Assembly: GCF_000527695.1 (NCBI RefSeq)
Contig: NZ_ATSX01000001.1
Span: 682,001 to 746,000, forward strand
Source of the DNA: Commensalibacter papalotli (ex Servin-Garciduenas et al. 2014)
GTDB taxonomy: Bacteria > Pseudomonadota > Alphaproteobacteria > Acetobacterales > Acetobacteraceae
Direction of reading: 5' to 3'
Length of the DNA stretch: 64,000 bases
Position 1 is the stretch's first letter, and every line of letters starts with the position of its first letter. This document shows positions 1-9,086 of this stretch, in pieces. Below the pieces are notes generated by a model that worked only from the letters and a program-made list of their open reading frames with translations, was not told the DNA's origin and ran no database searches. Position numbers and translations under genes: made by a program.

Positions 1-1
1 A

Positions 2-1060
2 GAGCCTTCTTACTTTTTTAAACTGTCTGCATGGCAAGATAAATTATTAGAATTTTATGAACAAAATCCTAAATTTATAGGACCAGAAAGTCGTCGTAAT
101 GAGCTGTTAAGCTTTATTAAATCTGGATTACGGGATTTATCTGTTAGCCGTACGAGCTTTAAATGGGGCATACCTGTTCCAGGTGATGATGACCATGTTA
201 TGTATGTTTGGTTTGATGCTTTAACGAACTATATTTCGGCTTTAGGTTATCCAAATATAAAAAGTTCTGATCTGTGGCGGTTTTGGCCTGCTGATTTGCA
301 TTTGGTCGGTAAAGAAATCTCTCGTTTCCATGCACTTTATTGGCCAGCCTTTTTAATGGCTGCTGGTTTAGAGGTTCCAAAACGTATTTATTCTCATGGT
401 TGGTGGACAGTCGAAGGTGAGAAAATGAGTAAATCGGTTGGGAATGTTATTGAGCCCTTGAAACTGGTGCAAGAATTTGGTTTAGATCCTGTTCGTTTTT
501 TCTTGTTACGTGAAGTGCCTTTTGGTGGCGATGGAGATTACAGCCGACAATCATTAATCAATCGTATGAATAACGAATTAGCAAATGATTTGGGTAATCT
601 GGCACAAAGGACGCTTTCTCAAGTCATGCGAAACTGCGAGGGAAAACTCCCTGAAATTGGTCAACGTCATCAAGATGACGAGACTTTATTATCAAAAGCG
701 ATATTGTTACCGACCTTATTGCGTGAACAAATGGACCGTCAAGCATTGCATGAATCTTTGGAAACCATTTGGAAAATTATTCGTGCTTCAAATGCCTATA
801 TAGATCATCAAGCACCTTGGACATTAAAAAAGACTGATCCCCAAAGAATGACTGTTGTATTACGGGTTCTGGTTGATACATTGCGGATCATTGCAACCTG
901 TTTACAGCCATTTATACCTGGGGCAATGGATAAGTTATTGACCCAATTGGGTGTTTCTGAATCTGAACGCCAGTTATCAGATCTTGAAACGGTTATTCCT
1001 GCTGGACGTGAACTTCCTGCACCTTCTGGTATTTTCCCACGTTTTGTAGAGGCTGAATAA
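2..1060 (+). CDS. metG: Methionyl-tRNA synthetase, C-terminal part (5' cut by window edge)
   Basis: Class I aminoacyl-tRNA synthetase that charges tRNA-Met with methionine. The reading frame is open from base 2 and enters the window mid-protein, so the N-terminal HIGH half of the Rossmann fold lies outside. The KMSKS signature is visible (GEKMSKSVGN, bases 422-436 for KMSKS), as are the WFDALTNY segment and the VGKEISRFHALYWPA block typical of MetG. After KMSKS comes the helical anticodon-binding domain (LANDLGNLAQRTLS, then HQAPWTLKK). The protein stops shortly after this domain, so it lacks the C-terminal EMAPII-like tRNA-binding domain seen in the longer E. coli enzyme. tatD starts 5 bases after the stop, suggesting one transcript with the next two genes. 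Confidence 0.97.
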   Translation, partial: EPSYFFKLSAWQDKLLEFYEQNPKFIGPESRRNELLSFIKSGLRDLSVSRTSFKWGIPVPGDDDHVMYVWFDALTNYISALGYPNIKSSDLWRFWPADLHLVGKEISRFHALYWPAFLMAAGLEVPKRIYSHGWWTVEGEKMSKSVGNVIEPLKLVQEFGLDPVRFFLLREVPFGGDGDYSRQSLINRMNNELANDLGNLAQRTLSQVMRNCEGKLPEIGQRHQDDETLLSKAILLPTLLREQMDRQALHESLETIWKIIRASNAYIDHQAPWTLKKTDPQRMTVVLRVLVDTLRIIATCLQPFIPGAMDKLLTQLGVSESERQLSDLETVIPAGRELPAPSGIFPRFVEAE

Positions 1061-1065
1061 TTCTT

Positions 1066-1854
1066 ATGCGTTTAGTTGATTCCCATTGCCACCTTGATTT
1101 TTTTTCAGATGAAGAAATTGCAACTCTGTTAGATCATGCAGAGGAGGCAAAATTAGGAGAGGTGGTAACTATTGGAACACGCATATCCAAAGCTGATGTG
1201 CAAAAGCGTATTACAAGTTTTGCTAGGCCTGATTTAAAATTATGGTGTACTGTTGGAACGCATCCTGAGTATGTCAAAGATGAAGTTTTTGCTACTGCTG
1301 ATGAAATTGCAGCCTCAACAGATCACCCGCAAGTTATTGGTATTGGTGAAACTGGGCTTGATTATTTTTATGGTGAACCAAGTATATTTATCAAGCAGCA
1401 AGAATTTTTCAGAGCACATATACAAGCAGCACAAAAAACGCAATTACCCGTTTGTATTCATGCTCGTGAAGCTGATGATGATATTGCCAGAATTTTACAA
1501 GAAGAAACTAAGAATAATGGCAGTTTTCCATTTCTGATTCATTGTTTCACGTCTAGCCTTGCTTTGGCCCAAACAGCAATAGAGCTGGGGGGATATATCA
1601 GTATTTCTGGAATTGCGACGTTCAAGAAAGCTCAAGAATTACGAGATATAATCGTTCAACTGCCAATAGATCGTTTATTAGTTGAAACAGATTCACCTTA
1701 TTTAGCGCCTGTTCCATATAGAGGAAAACGTAATGAGCCTGCTTTTGTTGCGCATACGGCAAAATATGTTGCAGAATTAGTAGGTATGTCCGAGCCCGAT
1801 TTTGTCGATCAAACAACCACTAATTTTCATCATTTATTTACGAAAGCAAAATAA
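1066..1854 (+). CDS. tatD: TatD family metal-dependent hydrolase (DNase)
   Basis: TIM-barrel amidohydrolase-like enzyme; the family has 3'-5' exonuclease or deoxyribonuclease activity. Visible metal-site motifs in order are VDSHCHLDF with H7 and H9, GIGETGLDYFY with its Glu, CIHARE with its His, IHCFTSS, and the late VETDSPYLAP Asp block followed by YRGKRNEP. The length (262 residues) is normal. It sits 5 bases after metG and 2 bases before the metallo-beta-lactamase gene, an order (metG-tatD-MBL) common in alphaproteobacteria. The family assignment is clear; the exact substrate in this organism is inferred only from the family. Confidence 0.95.
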   Translation: MRLVDSHCHLDFFSDEEIATLLDHAEEAKLGEVVTIGTRISKADVQKRITSFARPDLKLWCTVGTHPEYVKDEVFATADEIAASTDHPQVIGIGETGLDYFYGEPSIFIKQQEFFRAHIQAAQKTQLPVCIHAREADDDIARILQEETKNNGSFPFLIHCFTSSLALAQTAIELGGYISISGIATFKKAQELRDIIVQLPIDRLLVETDSPYLAPVPYRGKRNEPAFVAHTAKYVAELVGMSEPDFVDQTTTNFHHLFTKAK

Positions 1855-1856
1855 GA

Positions 1857-2648
1857 ATGAAAGTAACCTTTTTAGGGTGCAGCGGTTCAGGTGGTGTGCC
1901 AATGGTTGGTGGGGAAGATGGTAAAGGAGACTGGGGGGCTTGCGATCCTTTGGAAACGAAAAATCGTCGCACTCGTTCTTCGATAGTGATTGACACAAAT
2001 CTTGGTAAGCGGATTATTATTGATACAGGTCCTGATATTCGAGAACAGTTATTACGTGAACAAATCAGTAAGTTAGATGCGGTTATTTATACACATGCGC
2101 ACGCGGATCATATTGCGGGATTGGATGAGTTACGTTCAATCAACCGTATGATTGGCAAACCTATCTCAATTTATGCGACCTCTGAAACATTGCAAGAACT
2201 TGAAAATCGCTTTGCTTATGCATTTAAACCTTGGACAACAGCCCCGCATTTTTTTCGTCCAGCTTTAGATGTAAATATTGTTGAATATGGTGATGTGTTC
2301 ATCGTGGCAGAGGAAAAGATTCAGACATTCGAACAATGTCATGGTTTTGGGAAAACACTTGGAATCCGTTGTGGCTCTGTAGCGTATTGTACAGATGTAA
2401 TGGATATCTATCAAGATGGTATTGATATTTTAGATGGGGTTGAAACGTGGATTGTTGGATGTTTTCAACGAGAGCCTCATCCCGCTCATGCGTGGGTAGA
2501 TAAAGTTTTAGAATGGCGTGAAAAAATTAACCCAGAACGGACGATTTTAACCCATATGGGGCCTGATATGGATTGGACATGGCTTAGAAATAACCTTCCT
2601 CAAGGGGTTGATGTTGCATATGATGGATTAAAGATTGTTTCTTCTTAA
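1857..2648 (+). CDS. MBL-fold metallohydrolase, PhnP-like
   Basis: Metallo-beta-lactamase-fold hydrolase of the PhnP/cyclic phosphodiesterase-like subgroup, probably cytosolic. The signature THAHADH gives H80, H82, D84 and H85; further metal ligands are likely in the CHGFG, YCTDVMD and ILTHMGPDMDW segments. The N-terminal LGCSGSGGVPMVGG loop is typical of this subgroup. It starts 2 bases after tatD, so translation is probably coupled. In PhnP the substrate is a cyclic ribose phosphate, but no phn genes are nearby, so the substrate here is unknown. Many alphaproteobacteria keep this gene after tatD, which suggests a general housekeeping role. Confidence 0.9.
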   Translation: MKVTFLGCSGSGGVPMVGGEDGKGDWGACDPLETKNRRTRSSIVIDTNLGKRIIIDTGPDIREQLLREQISKLDAVIYTHAHADHIAGLDELRSINRMIGKPISIYATSETLQELENRFAYAFKPWTTAPHFFRPALDVNIVEYGDVFIVAEEKIQTFEQCHGFGKTLGIRCGSVAYCTDVMDIYQDGIDILDGVETWIVGCFQREPHPAHAWVDKVLEWREKINPERTILTHMGPDMDWTWLRNNLPQGVDVAYDGLKIVSS

Positions 2649-3100
2649 TGGGTTTGTGTATTCAATAATGAATTATTAAACATATTTATTTTTTGGAGTA
2701 AAATTGTATCTTCAAGAAAAAAACATGAGCTTGAAATATAAAAATTAGAGGAAGCAGTCGAAGAAATATAATTTTTACTTTGATATTTTTATATGCTCTC
2801 TAAACAAATTAGATAAAATAAACTTGTCAGTTTTGTGGAAAAATAAATATTATCGATAATATTAATTCTAATTAATTTTACATATAAATTCATGATTGAT
2901 AAGACCATCCAAAAAGGTTATTTGTTCAAACTTATCTTTCATTTTAATCCTTGTCGAATATATTGCAGATTGTTTGTATGATTACTCACTATTAAAAATA
3001 TCAAATTTATAATAAACACATAACTACTTGAAAAACTTTATGGTTAACATTTTAACTATAAAGAAACTATTTTTATCATTTAAGAATAAGAGCTTGGGTA
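2649..3100. other. AT-rich intergenic spacer without a convincing gene
   Basis: About 450 bases between the metallohydrolase and parC. It is very AT-rich and stop-dense on both strands. The only suggestive element is a 24-codon minus-strand frame at 2868-2942 with a purine-rich AAGGA upstream of its ATG. I see no RNA gene, terminator hairpin or clear protein remnant. The parC promoter must lie here. Confidence 0.5.
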
Positions 3101-5305
3101 ATGACGATTGAAAACGAAGGCTTGATTAAAGAAACCCCATTGGCAACGGCATTAAGCGAACGCTATTTGGCTTATGCGTTATCAACGATTATGTCTAGGT
3201 CTTTACCAGATGTAAGGGATGGATTAAAGCCTGTTCATCGTCGTTTAGTTTTCGCGATGCGGCAACTAAAGTTGGATCCAAAATCGGGATTTAAAAAATG
3301 TGCTCGTATTGTTGGGGATGTTATTGGTAAATATCATCCTCATGGAGATGCTTCTGTTTATGAAGCATTGGTGCGTTTGGCTCAAGAATTTGCTGTCAGA
3401 TATCCTTTGGTCGAAGGGCAAGGAAATTTTGGCTCTATTGACGGTGATAACGCAGCTGCAATGCGTTATACTGAATCTCGGATGACGATGATTGCTCAGG
3501 CATTGCTTGAAGGGATTGATGAAAACGCTGTTGATTTCCGTGATACCTATGATGGTGAAGAAGAAGAGCCGATTGTACTCCCTGGGGCATTTCCTAATTT
3601 ATTAGCCAATGGTTCCAGCGGAATAGCTGTAGGAATGGCAACCAATATTCCCCCCCATAACGCAGGTGAGCTTTACGCTGCTGCAATGCATTTAATTAAA
3701 AAGCCTGATGCTTCAACCAAAGACTTATTGCAATTTGTGCAAGGTCCTGACTTCCCTACAGGTGGAATAATTGTAGAAAATCAGGATATTATTCTTCAGA
3801 CCTATGAAGTTGGGCGAGGATCACTGCGCCTTAGAGCGCGTTGGGAGGTTGAGCAAGGGCGTTTTGGAACATGGCAAGTGGTTGTTACTGAAATCCCTTA
3901 TCAAGTTCAAAAATCTAAATTAATTGAGCAAATTGCTTCGTTAATGGAGCAAAAAAAACTGAATTTACTGGCTGATATTCGCGATGAAAGCACGGATGAA
4001 GTGAGGTTGGTAATTGAACCCAAAAATCGCACGATTGAACCAGAAGTATTAATGGAATCATTATTTAAAGCGACAGCTTTAGAAGGACGTTTTTCTTATA
4101 ATATGAACGTTCTAGATTCCAAGGCTGTTCCCAAAGTAATGGGTTTAAAAGATATTTTACGTGCTTGGCTGGATCATCGATACATTGTGTTAGTACGTCG
4201 TAGCCAGCATCGCCTTAGCGCATTAGAACGTCGTTTAGAGATATTACAAGGATTATTAGCGGTTTACCTTAATTTAGATGAGGTAATTCGTATCATTCGT
4301 GAAGAAGACGAAGTCAAGACCGTTTTGATGCAGACTTTTAAACTGACTGATTTACAATCTGAATCGATATTAAATATGCGTTTACGCAGTTTGCGTCGTT
4401 TAGAGGAAGATGCCATTCGTCATGAATATGATCAGCTTTCAGCTGAAAGAGAAGCACTGAATATTCTGTTAAATGATGAATCTTTATGTTGGAAGAAAAT
4501 TTCACAAGAGTTAAAAGAAGGTAATAAGCAATTTGGAACGGGTCCCTTGGGACAACGTCGTACTTTAATATCTGGAGCCCCCAAGGCAGTTGATGTGGTT
4601 GAGGTATTAGAAGAAGTTGAAAGAGAACCATTAACGGTAATTTTATCCCAAAAAGGATGGATTAAGGCGTTAAAAGGGCATGGTCTTGATTTATCCTTAC
4701 AAAAGTTTAAAGAAGGGGATCAGTTACAAATGTCTTTGGAATGTCAAAGTAACGATCGCCTGTGTGTCTTTGGCAGTGATGGTAAAAGTTTCAATATTAA
4801 AGTTTCTGATTTGCCCAGAGGTCGTGGGGATGGGCAACCCATTCGGTTATTAGTAGATTTGTCCAACGATGCAACGATTTTAGCTCTGTTTGTTTTAGAA
4901 GATAACGGCAAATATTTATTAGTGTCTGATGGTGGGCGTGGATTTGTTACCGAGGGAAATAATCTCTCTACGGATCGTAAAATTGGTAAGCAAATTTTAA
5001 ATCTTAAAGATGATGAAAAAGCAATTTATTGTTTGTATATAAAGGGGGATTATGTTGCAATTGCCAATACGATAGGTAAATTTCTTATTTTCCCACTGGA
5101 TCAAATTCCAGAGTTAAAGAAAGGTGCTGGCGTTATTTTACAAAAACTTGGTAAAGGTAAACCAAAAATTGTAACAATTTTCTCTGCTGAAGAAGGATTA
5201 ACAATTTCAGAGAAAAGCCGTAAACGGAATTTCGAAGATTTAAAAGATTTTGTTGGTAATCGTGCAGGTGTTGGTAAAAAATCACCAAATTGGTTAAGAG
5301 GATAA
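3101..5305 (+). CDS. parC: DNA topoisomerase IV subunit A
   Basis: Catalytic subunit of the type IIA topoisomerase that decatenates daughter chromosomes, working with ParE (not in the window). Motifs in order are MSRSLPDVRDGLKPVHRR (about 31-48), the winged-helix recognition segment ARIVGDVIGKYHPHGDAS (about 68-85), and AMRYTESRM with catalytic Tyr123. The GyrA-box QRRGRGG is absent from the C-terminal part, and the total of 734 residues is shorter than GyrA; both favour ParC. The quinolone-pocket position equivalent to E. coli Ser80 is Ala84 here, while Glu84 is kept as Glu88. It stands alone, with AT-rich DNA before it and a hairpin after it. Confidence 0.93.
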   Translation: MTIENEGLIKETPLATALSERYLAYALSTIMSRSLPDVRDGLKPVHRRLVFAMRQLKLDPKSGFKKCARIVGDVIGKYHPHGDASVYEALVRLAQEFAVRYPLVEGQGNFGSIDGDNAAAMRYTESRMTMIAQALLEGIDENAVDFRDTYDGEEEEPIVLPGAFPNLLANGSSGIAVGMATNIPPHNAGELYAAAMHLIKKPDASTKDLLQFVQGPDFPTGGIIVENQDIILQTYEVGRGSLRLRARWEVEQGRFGTWQVVVTEIPYQVQKSKLIEQIASLMEQKKLNLLADIRDESTDEVRLVIEPKNRTIEPEVLMESLFKATALEGRFSYNMNVLDSKAVPKVMGLKDILRAWLDHRYIVLVRRSQHRLSALERRLEILQGLLAVYLNLDEVIRIIREEDEVKTVLMQTFKLTDLQSESILNMRLRSLRRLEEDAIRHEYDQLSAEREALNILLNDESLCWKKISQELKEGNKQFGTGPLGQRRTLISGAPKAVDVVEVLEEVEREPLTVILSQKGWIKALKGHGLDLSLQKFKEGDQLQMSLECQSNDRLCVFGSDGKSFNIKVSDLPRGRGDGQPIRLLVDLSNDATILALFVLEDNGKYLLVSDGGRGFVTEGNNLSTDRKIGKQILNLKDDEKAIYCLYIKGDYVAIANTIGKFLIFPLDQIPELKKGAGVILQKLGKGKPKIVTIFSAEEGLTISEKSRKRNFEDLKDFVGNRAGVGKKSPNWLRG

Positions 5306-5316
5306 TCTTTCTAATA

Positions 5317-5362
5317 AATCAAGTATAGAAAATAAGATATATTTTGTTTTGTATGCTTGATT
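5317..5362 (+). terminator. Hairpin after parC, possible terminator
   Basis: Inverted repeat with arms AATCAAGTATA and TATGCTTGATT (one G-U pair), separated by an AT-rich loop, 12 bases after the parC stop. There is no clear T-run after the right arm, so termination efficiency is uncertain. Confidence 0.4.
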
Positions 5363-5407
5363 CTAATTATGTAGCTTTGAATTATTTTCTTTACGGATAT
5401 AAATAAG

Positions 5408-6250
5408 TTGATAGGCATAATAGAGAGCATTTTATTTCCACGGGTTAAAATAAACAAAGCCTTACTAGCTGATAAGCTACAAAAGAAAACCATTGTTATT
5501 ACGGGTGGGAGTTTCGGAATTGGAGAACAGCTTTGTTGCCAATTGTCTGAGATTGACTGTCATCTTATTCTCGTGGCAAGGACAAAAGAAAAGCTCCAAC
5601 AGATTCAGCAAGAATTACAGAATAAACCTGCAACAATTCATCTGTTTTCTGCTGATTTATCCGATGAATTACAACTTGACCAATTTATACTTTATTTGCA
5701 GAAATACACTGTTGATATTGTGATTAATAATGCAGGAAAATCTATTTGTCGTTCTACGATGAAATCATTAGATCGTTTTCATGATTTTCAACGAACAATG
5801 CAGCTAAATTATTTTGCACCAGTCAAGTTATGTTTTGCTTTAATACCGCAACTAATTAACAATAAAGGGCATTTTATTAATGTTTCTGCGGTAAATGTAT
5901 TATTGGCTCCTACTGCTTATTGGGCAGCATATCAAGCCTCTAAAGCTGCTTTTGATCAATGGTTGCGTTGTGCCGAGGCAGAGTTGTTAATAAAGGGCGT
6001 AACTGTTTCTACTGCTTATTTACCATTGGTAAAAACGCGGATGATAGAGCCAACGCAGGCATATCAGTATGCCCCGACAATGTCTCGAGAACAGGCTGCT
6101 GATCATATTTGTCAGCTCATAATTGATCAAAAAGCATCTTATAAACCTTGGTGGACGTTATCAGGTCAGCTCTTGTCCATTCTTTTTGCAAGATCATGGG
6201 TAAAATTAATGCAATCTTATTTAAAGAATAAAAGTAATGGAAGGGATTAA
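5408..6250 (+). CDS. SDR family NAD(P)-dependent oxidoreductase
   Basis: Classical short-chain dehydrogenase/reductase. The Rossmann dinucleotide motif TGGSFGIG lies at residues 32-39, NNAG at 107-110, the catalytic Ser at about 160, and the YxxxK pair at Tyr175 and Lys179. The first 25 residues are a non-Rossmann extension with a hydrophobic stretch (IGIIESILF), and the C-terminus is hydrophobic then basic (LLSILFARSWVKLMQSYLK), hinting at membrane association. The start at 5408 is a TTG; no better start precedes the Rossmann motif. The end overlaps the start of the acyl-adenylate ligase by 14 bases, so the two are almost surely cotranslated. The substrate is unknown; a 3-oxoacyl or long-chain substrate fits the neighbour. 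Confidence 0.88.
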   Translation: MIGIIESILFPRVKINKALLADKLQKKTIVITGGSFGIGEQLCCQLSEIDCHLILVARTKEKLQQIQQELQNKPATIHLFSADLSDELQLDQFILYLQKYTVDIVINNAGKSICRSTMKSLDRFHDFQRTMQLNYFAPVKLCFALIPQLINNKGHFINVSAVNVLLAPTAYWAAYQASKAAFDQWLRCAEAELLIKGVTVSTAYLPLVKTRMIEPTQAYQYAPTMSREQAADHICQLIIDQKASYKPWWTLSGQLLSILFARSWVKLMQSYLKNKSNGRD

Positions 6251-7751
6251 AGCACTTTATCAAATCAAATTGCTGACGTTGAAAGGCATCTGGTATTTGA
6301 TTAAAAGCATTCCAACTGTTGGTATGAATTTAATGGCGCTTCTTTATATTGCGCAGAAATTATTTCCCGATAGAATAGCTTTTCAAGATGACACTACGCA
6401 TATTAGTTATCACGATTTATATTTAAAATCTCAGCATTTGGCGGATCAATTTTACTGTCATTATACTATTCAAAAACACCAAAAAATAGCAATCATTGCT
6501 TATAATCATTTACATTTAATTCACAGTTTATTCGCTTTATCTGTATTAGGAGCGGATATTTATTTATTAAACGCAGAAATATCGTCTGCACAATTTCAAC
6601 GTTTACATGAAAAGCATCAGTTTCAGTGGGTTATACATGATTTTGAAATAGAATATGTTCCTTTAGAAAAAAGCATTTTTATGGATCATGACACTTTAAT
6701 ATCGATTAAGTCTTTATTAAAAGAAAAAATCTATCCTTCGAATACTCAAAGAAAAAGAACACATTTTTCAAAGATCATTGTATTGACCAGCGGTTCTACG
6801 GGAGCGTTTAAAAGTGCTGAACGATCTTCTAAAGTGGGTAATTTTTTAGTTCCTTTTTATCAGTTGCTCACCCAATTAAATTTATATCGTTATCGAACTA
6901 TTTATATTGCAACGCCTATTTATCATGGATTTGGCATGGCAACATTATGTATGACGGTCATATTAGGCGCAACGGGTTATTTAAAAAAGAAATTTATAGT
7001 CCATGAAGCTTGTGATTTAATTGAAAAACATCAAATACAAGTCGTGACTTTGGTTCCTTTAATGTTGAACAGAATGCTGAGGCATGATGATCGTAAGCTA
7101 CGTTCTTTGCAATGTATTATCACTGGTGGTGCAGCCATTGCAGAATCTTTGGTTACCGAAACGTTGAGGATATTGGGAAACATTTTATTTAATTTATACG
7201 GCACGTCAGAGGCAGGGGTTTGTATGATTGCTAGGCCGACTGATTTGTTGCAATTTCCAAAAACAATAGGCAAACCAATTCCTGGATTAAAAGCTAAGAT
7301 TGTAAAGGATGGACAAGTTATCAGGGATGGTGCAGGCGAGCTTTATATACAATGTGCTTGGTCAATACAAAGAACAACATGGATAGTAACGGGAGATTTG
7401 GTTTCTAAGGATATAAATGGGTATTATTATTTACAGGGGCGTGTAGATGACATGATTGTTTCGGGTGGCGAAAATGTATATCCGTTTAGCTTAGAACAAA
7501 CTTTGCTGGCATATCCTTTTATTATAAAGGCTGTTGTTCTAGTCGTTCCTGATATTGAATTTGGTCAAAGATTGATTGCTTTTGTTGTGTTGGAAACAGA
7601 TAAAAATTTATCTAAAGAAGCATTATATATTTGCTTAAAAACAAAGGTTGCTCGTTATCAAATGCCTAAAAAGATAATTATTATCAGCGAGATTCCGATA
7701 ACTGTCATTGGTAAGCCTGATAAGAGAAAACTATTACAGCTATTGTCATAA
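6237..7751 (+). CDS. AMP-dependent acyl synthetase/ligase (ANL superfamily)
   Basis: Class I adenylate-forming enzyme that activates a carboxylic acid as acyl-AMP, usually for transfer to CoA or a carrier protein. Visible motifs are the P-loop LTSGSTGAFKSAE (from about residue 182), the A5 motif NLYGTSEAG, the A7/A8 hinge GDLVSKDINGYYYLQGRVDD followed by MIVSGGENVYP, and the C-terminal catalytic Lys in GKPDKRKL. The length of 504 is normal. It is coupled by a 14-base overlap to the upstream SDR. No acyl carrier protein, thioesterase or thiolase gene is adjacent, so whether it makes acyl-CoA, acyl-ACP or another adenylate is open. Confidence 0.88.
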   Translation: MEGIKALYQIKLLTLKGIWYLIKSIPTVGMNLMALLYIAQKLFPDRIAFQDDTTHISYHDLYLKSQHLADQFYCHYTIQKHQKIAIIAYNHLHLIHSLFALSVLGADIYLLNAEISSAQFQRLHEKHQFQWVIHDFEIEYVPLEKSIFMDHDTLISIKSLLKEKIYPSNTQRKRTHFSKIIVLTSGSTGAFKSAERSSKVGNFLVPFYQLLTQLNLYRYRTIYIATPIYHGFGMATLCMTVILGATGYLKKKFIVHEACDLIEKHQIQVVTLVPLMLNRMLRHDDRKLRSLQCIITGGAAIAESLVTETLRILGNILFNLYGTSEAGVCMIARPTDLLQFPKTIGKPIPGLKAKIVKDGQVIRDGAGELYIQCAWSIQRTTWIVTGDLVSKDINGYYYLQGRVDDMIVSGGENVYPFSLEQTLLAYPFIIKAVVLVVPDIEFGQRLIAFVVLETDKNLSKEALYICLKTKVARYQMPKKIIIISEIPITVIGKPDKRKLLQLLS

Positions 7752-7871
7752 GCCGTTTTATGGAATGATTATGTATGAATAGGTTTAAACAGTTTTAACC
7801 AGATATTCTCTTATATTCGGTCACTTCGTATGGTTATATATAGTGTATTATATCAATAACATTATGGAAAT

Positions 7872-8600
7872 ATGATGATTGAACAAAGACTATCTCACGA
7901 GCGTGGTTCGGCTGACCATGGTTGGTTAAAAGCAAGGTTTAGCTTTTCTTTTGCGCATTATTGGGATCCAGAGCAAATTGGATTTTCTGATCTTTTGGTG
8001 ATTAATGATGATCAAATAGCAGCATCCAAGGGTTTTGGAACACATCCTCATAAAAATATGGAAATATTTACTTATATCCTAGAGGGTGCCTTGGAACATA
8101 AAGACTCAATGGGCAATGGATCGGTTATCAAAGCAGGTGATATCCAATTAATGAGTGCAGGGTCTGGAATAACACATAGCGAGTTTAATCCATCAAACTC
8201 TCATAAAACGCATTCTTTACAGATTTGGGTGATGCCTAATACAGAAAATACTCAGCCTAACTATCAACAGCATTCTTTATCGCCAGAAGAGAAAAGGGGG
8301 AAACTAAAGTTGATTATATCACCTGATGGTGAGGAAAACTCTCTTTATATACGTCAAGATATCAGGATATACTCAGGTTTATTTGATGCTAGAGAACAAG
8401 CAATATTTACCATTCCAGAAAACCGTTATGTTTATCTTCATGTCGCAAAAGGTAGCTTAATAGTCAATGATTTAGTTTTTAATGCAGGTGATGGGGCTCG
8501 TATCCGTCATGAGCGGCAGTTGACTTTTAGTCACGGTGATAATGCTGAAACCTTATTGTTTGATATGCGTCCTGTTGAAAGCAATTATCCTTATGCATAA
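7872..8600 (+). CDS. Pirin family protein
   Basis: Bicupin protein of the pirin/YhaK type. The metal-binding set is visible in the N-terminal cupin: H58 and H60 in GTHPHKNMEIF, then H102 and E104 in SGITHSEF. Bacterial pirins with this site can show quercetin 2,3-dioxygenase activity or act as redox sensors, but their physiological role is usually unknown. The length of 242 is typical of the YhaK-like short pirins. Two ATG codons lie in tandem (7872 and 7875). It is a monocistronic gene about 120 bases after the ligase. Confidence 0.9.
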   Translation: MMIEQRLSHERGSADHGWLKARFSFSFAHYWDPEQIGFSDLLVINDDQIAASKGFGTHPHKNMEIFTYILEGALEHKDSMGNGSVIKAGDIQLMSAGSGITHSEFNPSNSHKTHSLQIWVMPNTENTQPNYQQHSLSPEEKRGKLKLIISPDGEENSLYIRQDIRIYSGLFDAREQAIFTIPENRYVYLHVAKGSLIVNDLVFNAGDGARIRHERQLTFSHGDNAETLLFDMRPVESNYPYA

Positions 8601-8626
8601 GATAAATAGGATTTATTGAATAAAAA

Positions 8627-9086
8627 CTAATCAGTTTTAAATTGATATCCAGCTTGATATTTCTCTAAGAAATCAATCATGATATCTGCAAATTCTATCG
8701 CTGTAATAGGTTGTTTATCCTTTTTATTGTATATTGGTTTTTTAATAATAGGACGTTTAAGAACAAATAAGATAATGTTCTAAACCTGTCTGTATTTAAA
8801 TTTAAAGATCAAAAAAATAAAAAAGGATAGAAGAGATATCAATAAAGGATTCCAATTATCATCAATATATTTTTTTACCGAAAGTAATTTCTAAAATATT
8901 CAATTGATAAATCAATAACGTCCGCACTATGAATAATTAAAAAATCTGCTCCAATATCATAAAATTCATATCTACCTTTATTAATAACTATATCTGGTGA
9001 GAATTCTTTGGAAGAAATACGATCTTCAGCGCAAATAATATATTTTTTTTACGAAGTAACTCTTTTGTTTCTATATCTTGTCCTAT
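8627..9086 (-). pseudogene. Degraded gene remnant, family not recognised
   Basis: No intact reading frame exists here, but on the minus strand four protein-like stretches follow one another in different frames. They are an N-terminal piece containing GQDIETKELLRKK; then ICAEDRISSKEFSPDIV continuing to LSIEYFRNYFR; then a hydrophobic, membrane-like piece (WNPLLISLLSFFIFLIF); then a C-terminal piece containing AIEFADIMIDFLEKY that ends at a TAG at 8627. The first break coincides with a run of eight A (minus strand, near 9041-9048), and a second lies near another A-run. No start codon is left in frame at the 5' end, which abuts the hemB hairpin. This looks like a 5'-truncated, multiply frameshifted gene. 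Function unknown. Confidence 0.5.

Noticed and set aside
2868-2942. 24-codon minus-strand ORF with a possible ribosome site
   Set aside because: Too short to separate from chance in very AT-rich DNA without comparative data; described as part of the spacer and as a low-interest finding.
4338-4631. 97-codon minus-strand ORF inside parC
   Set aside because: Antisense shadow of a conserved gene.
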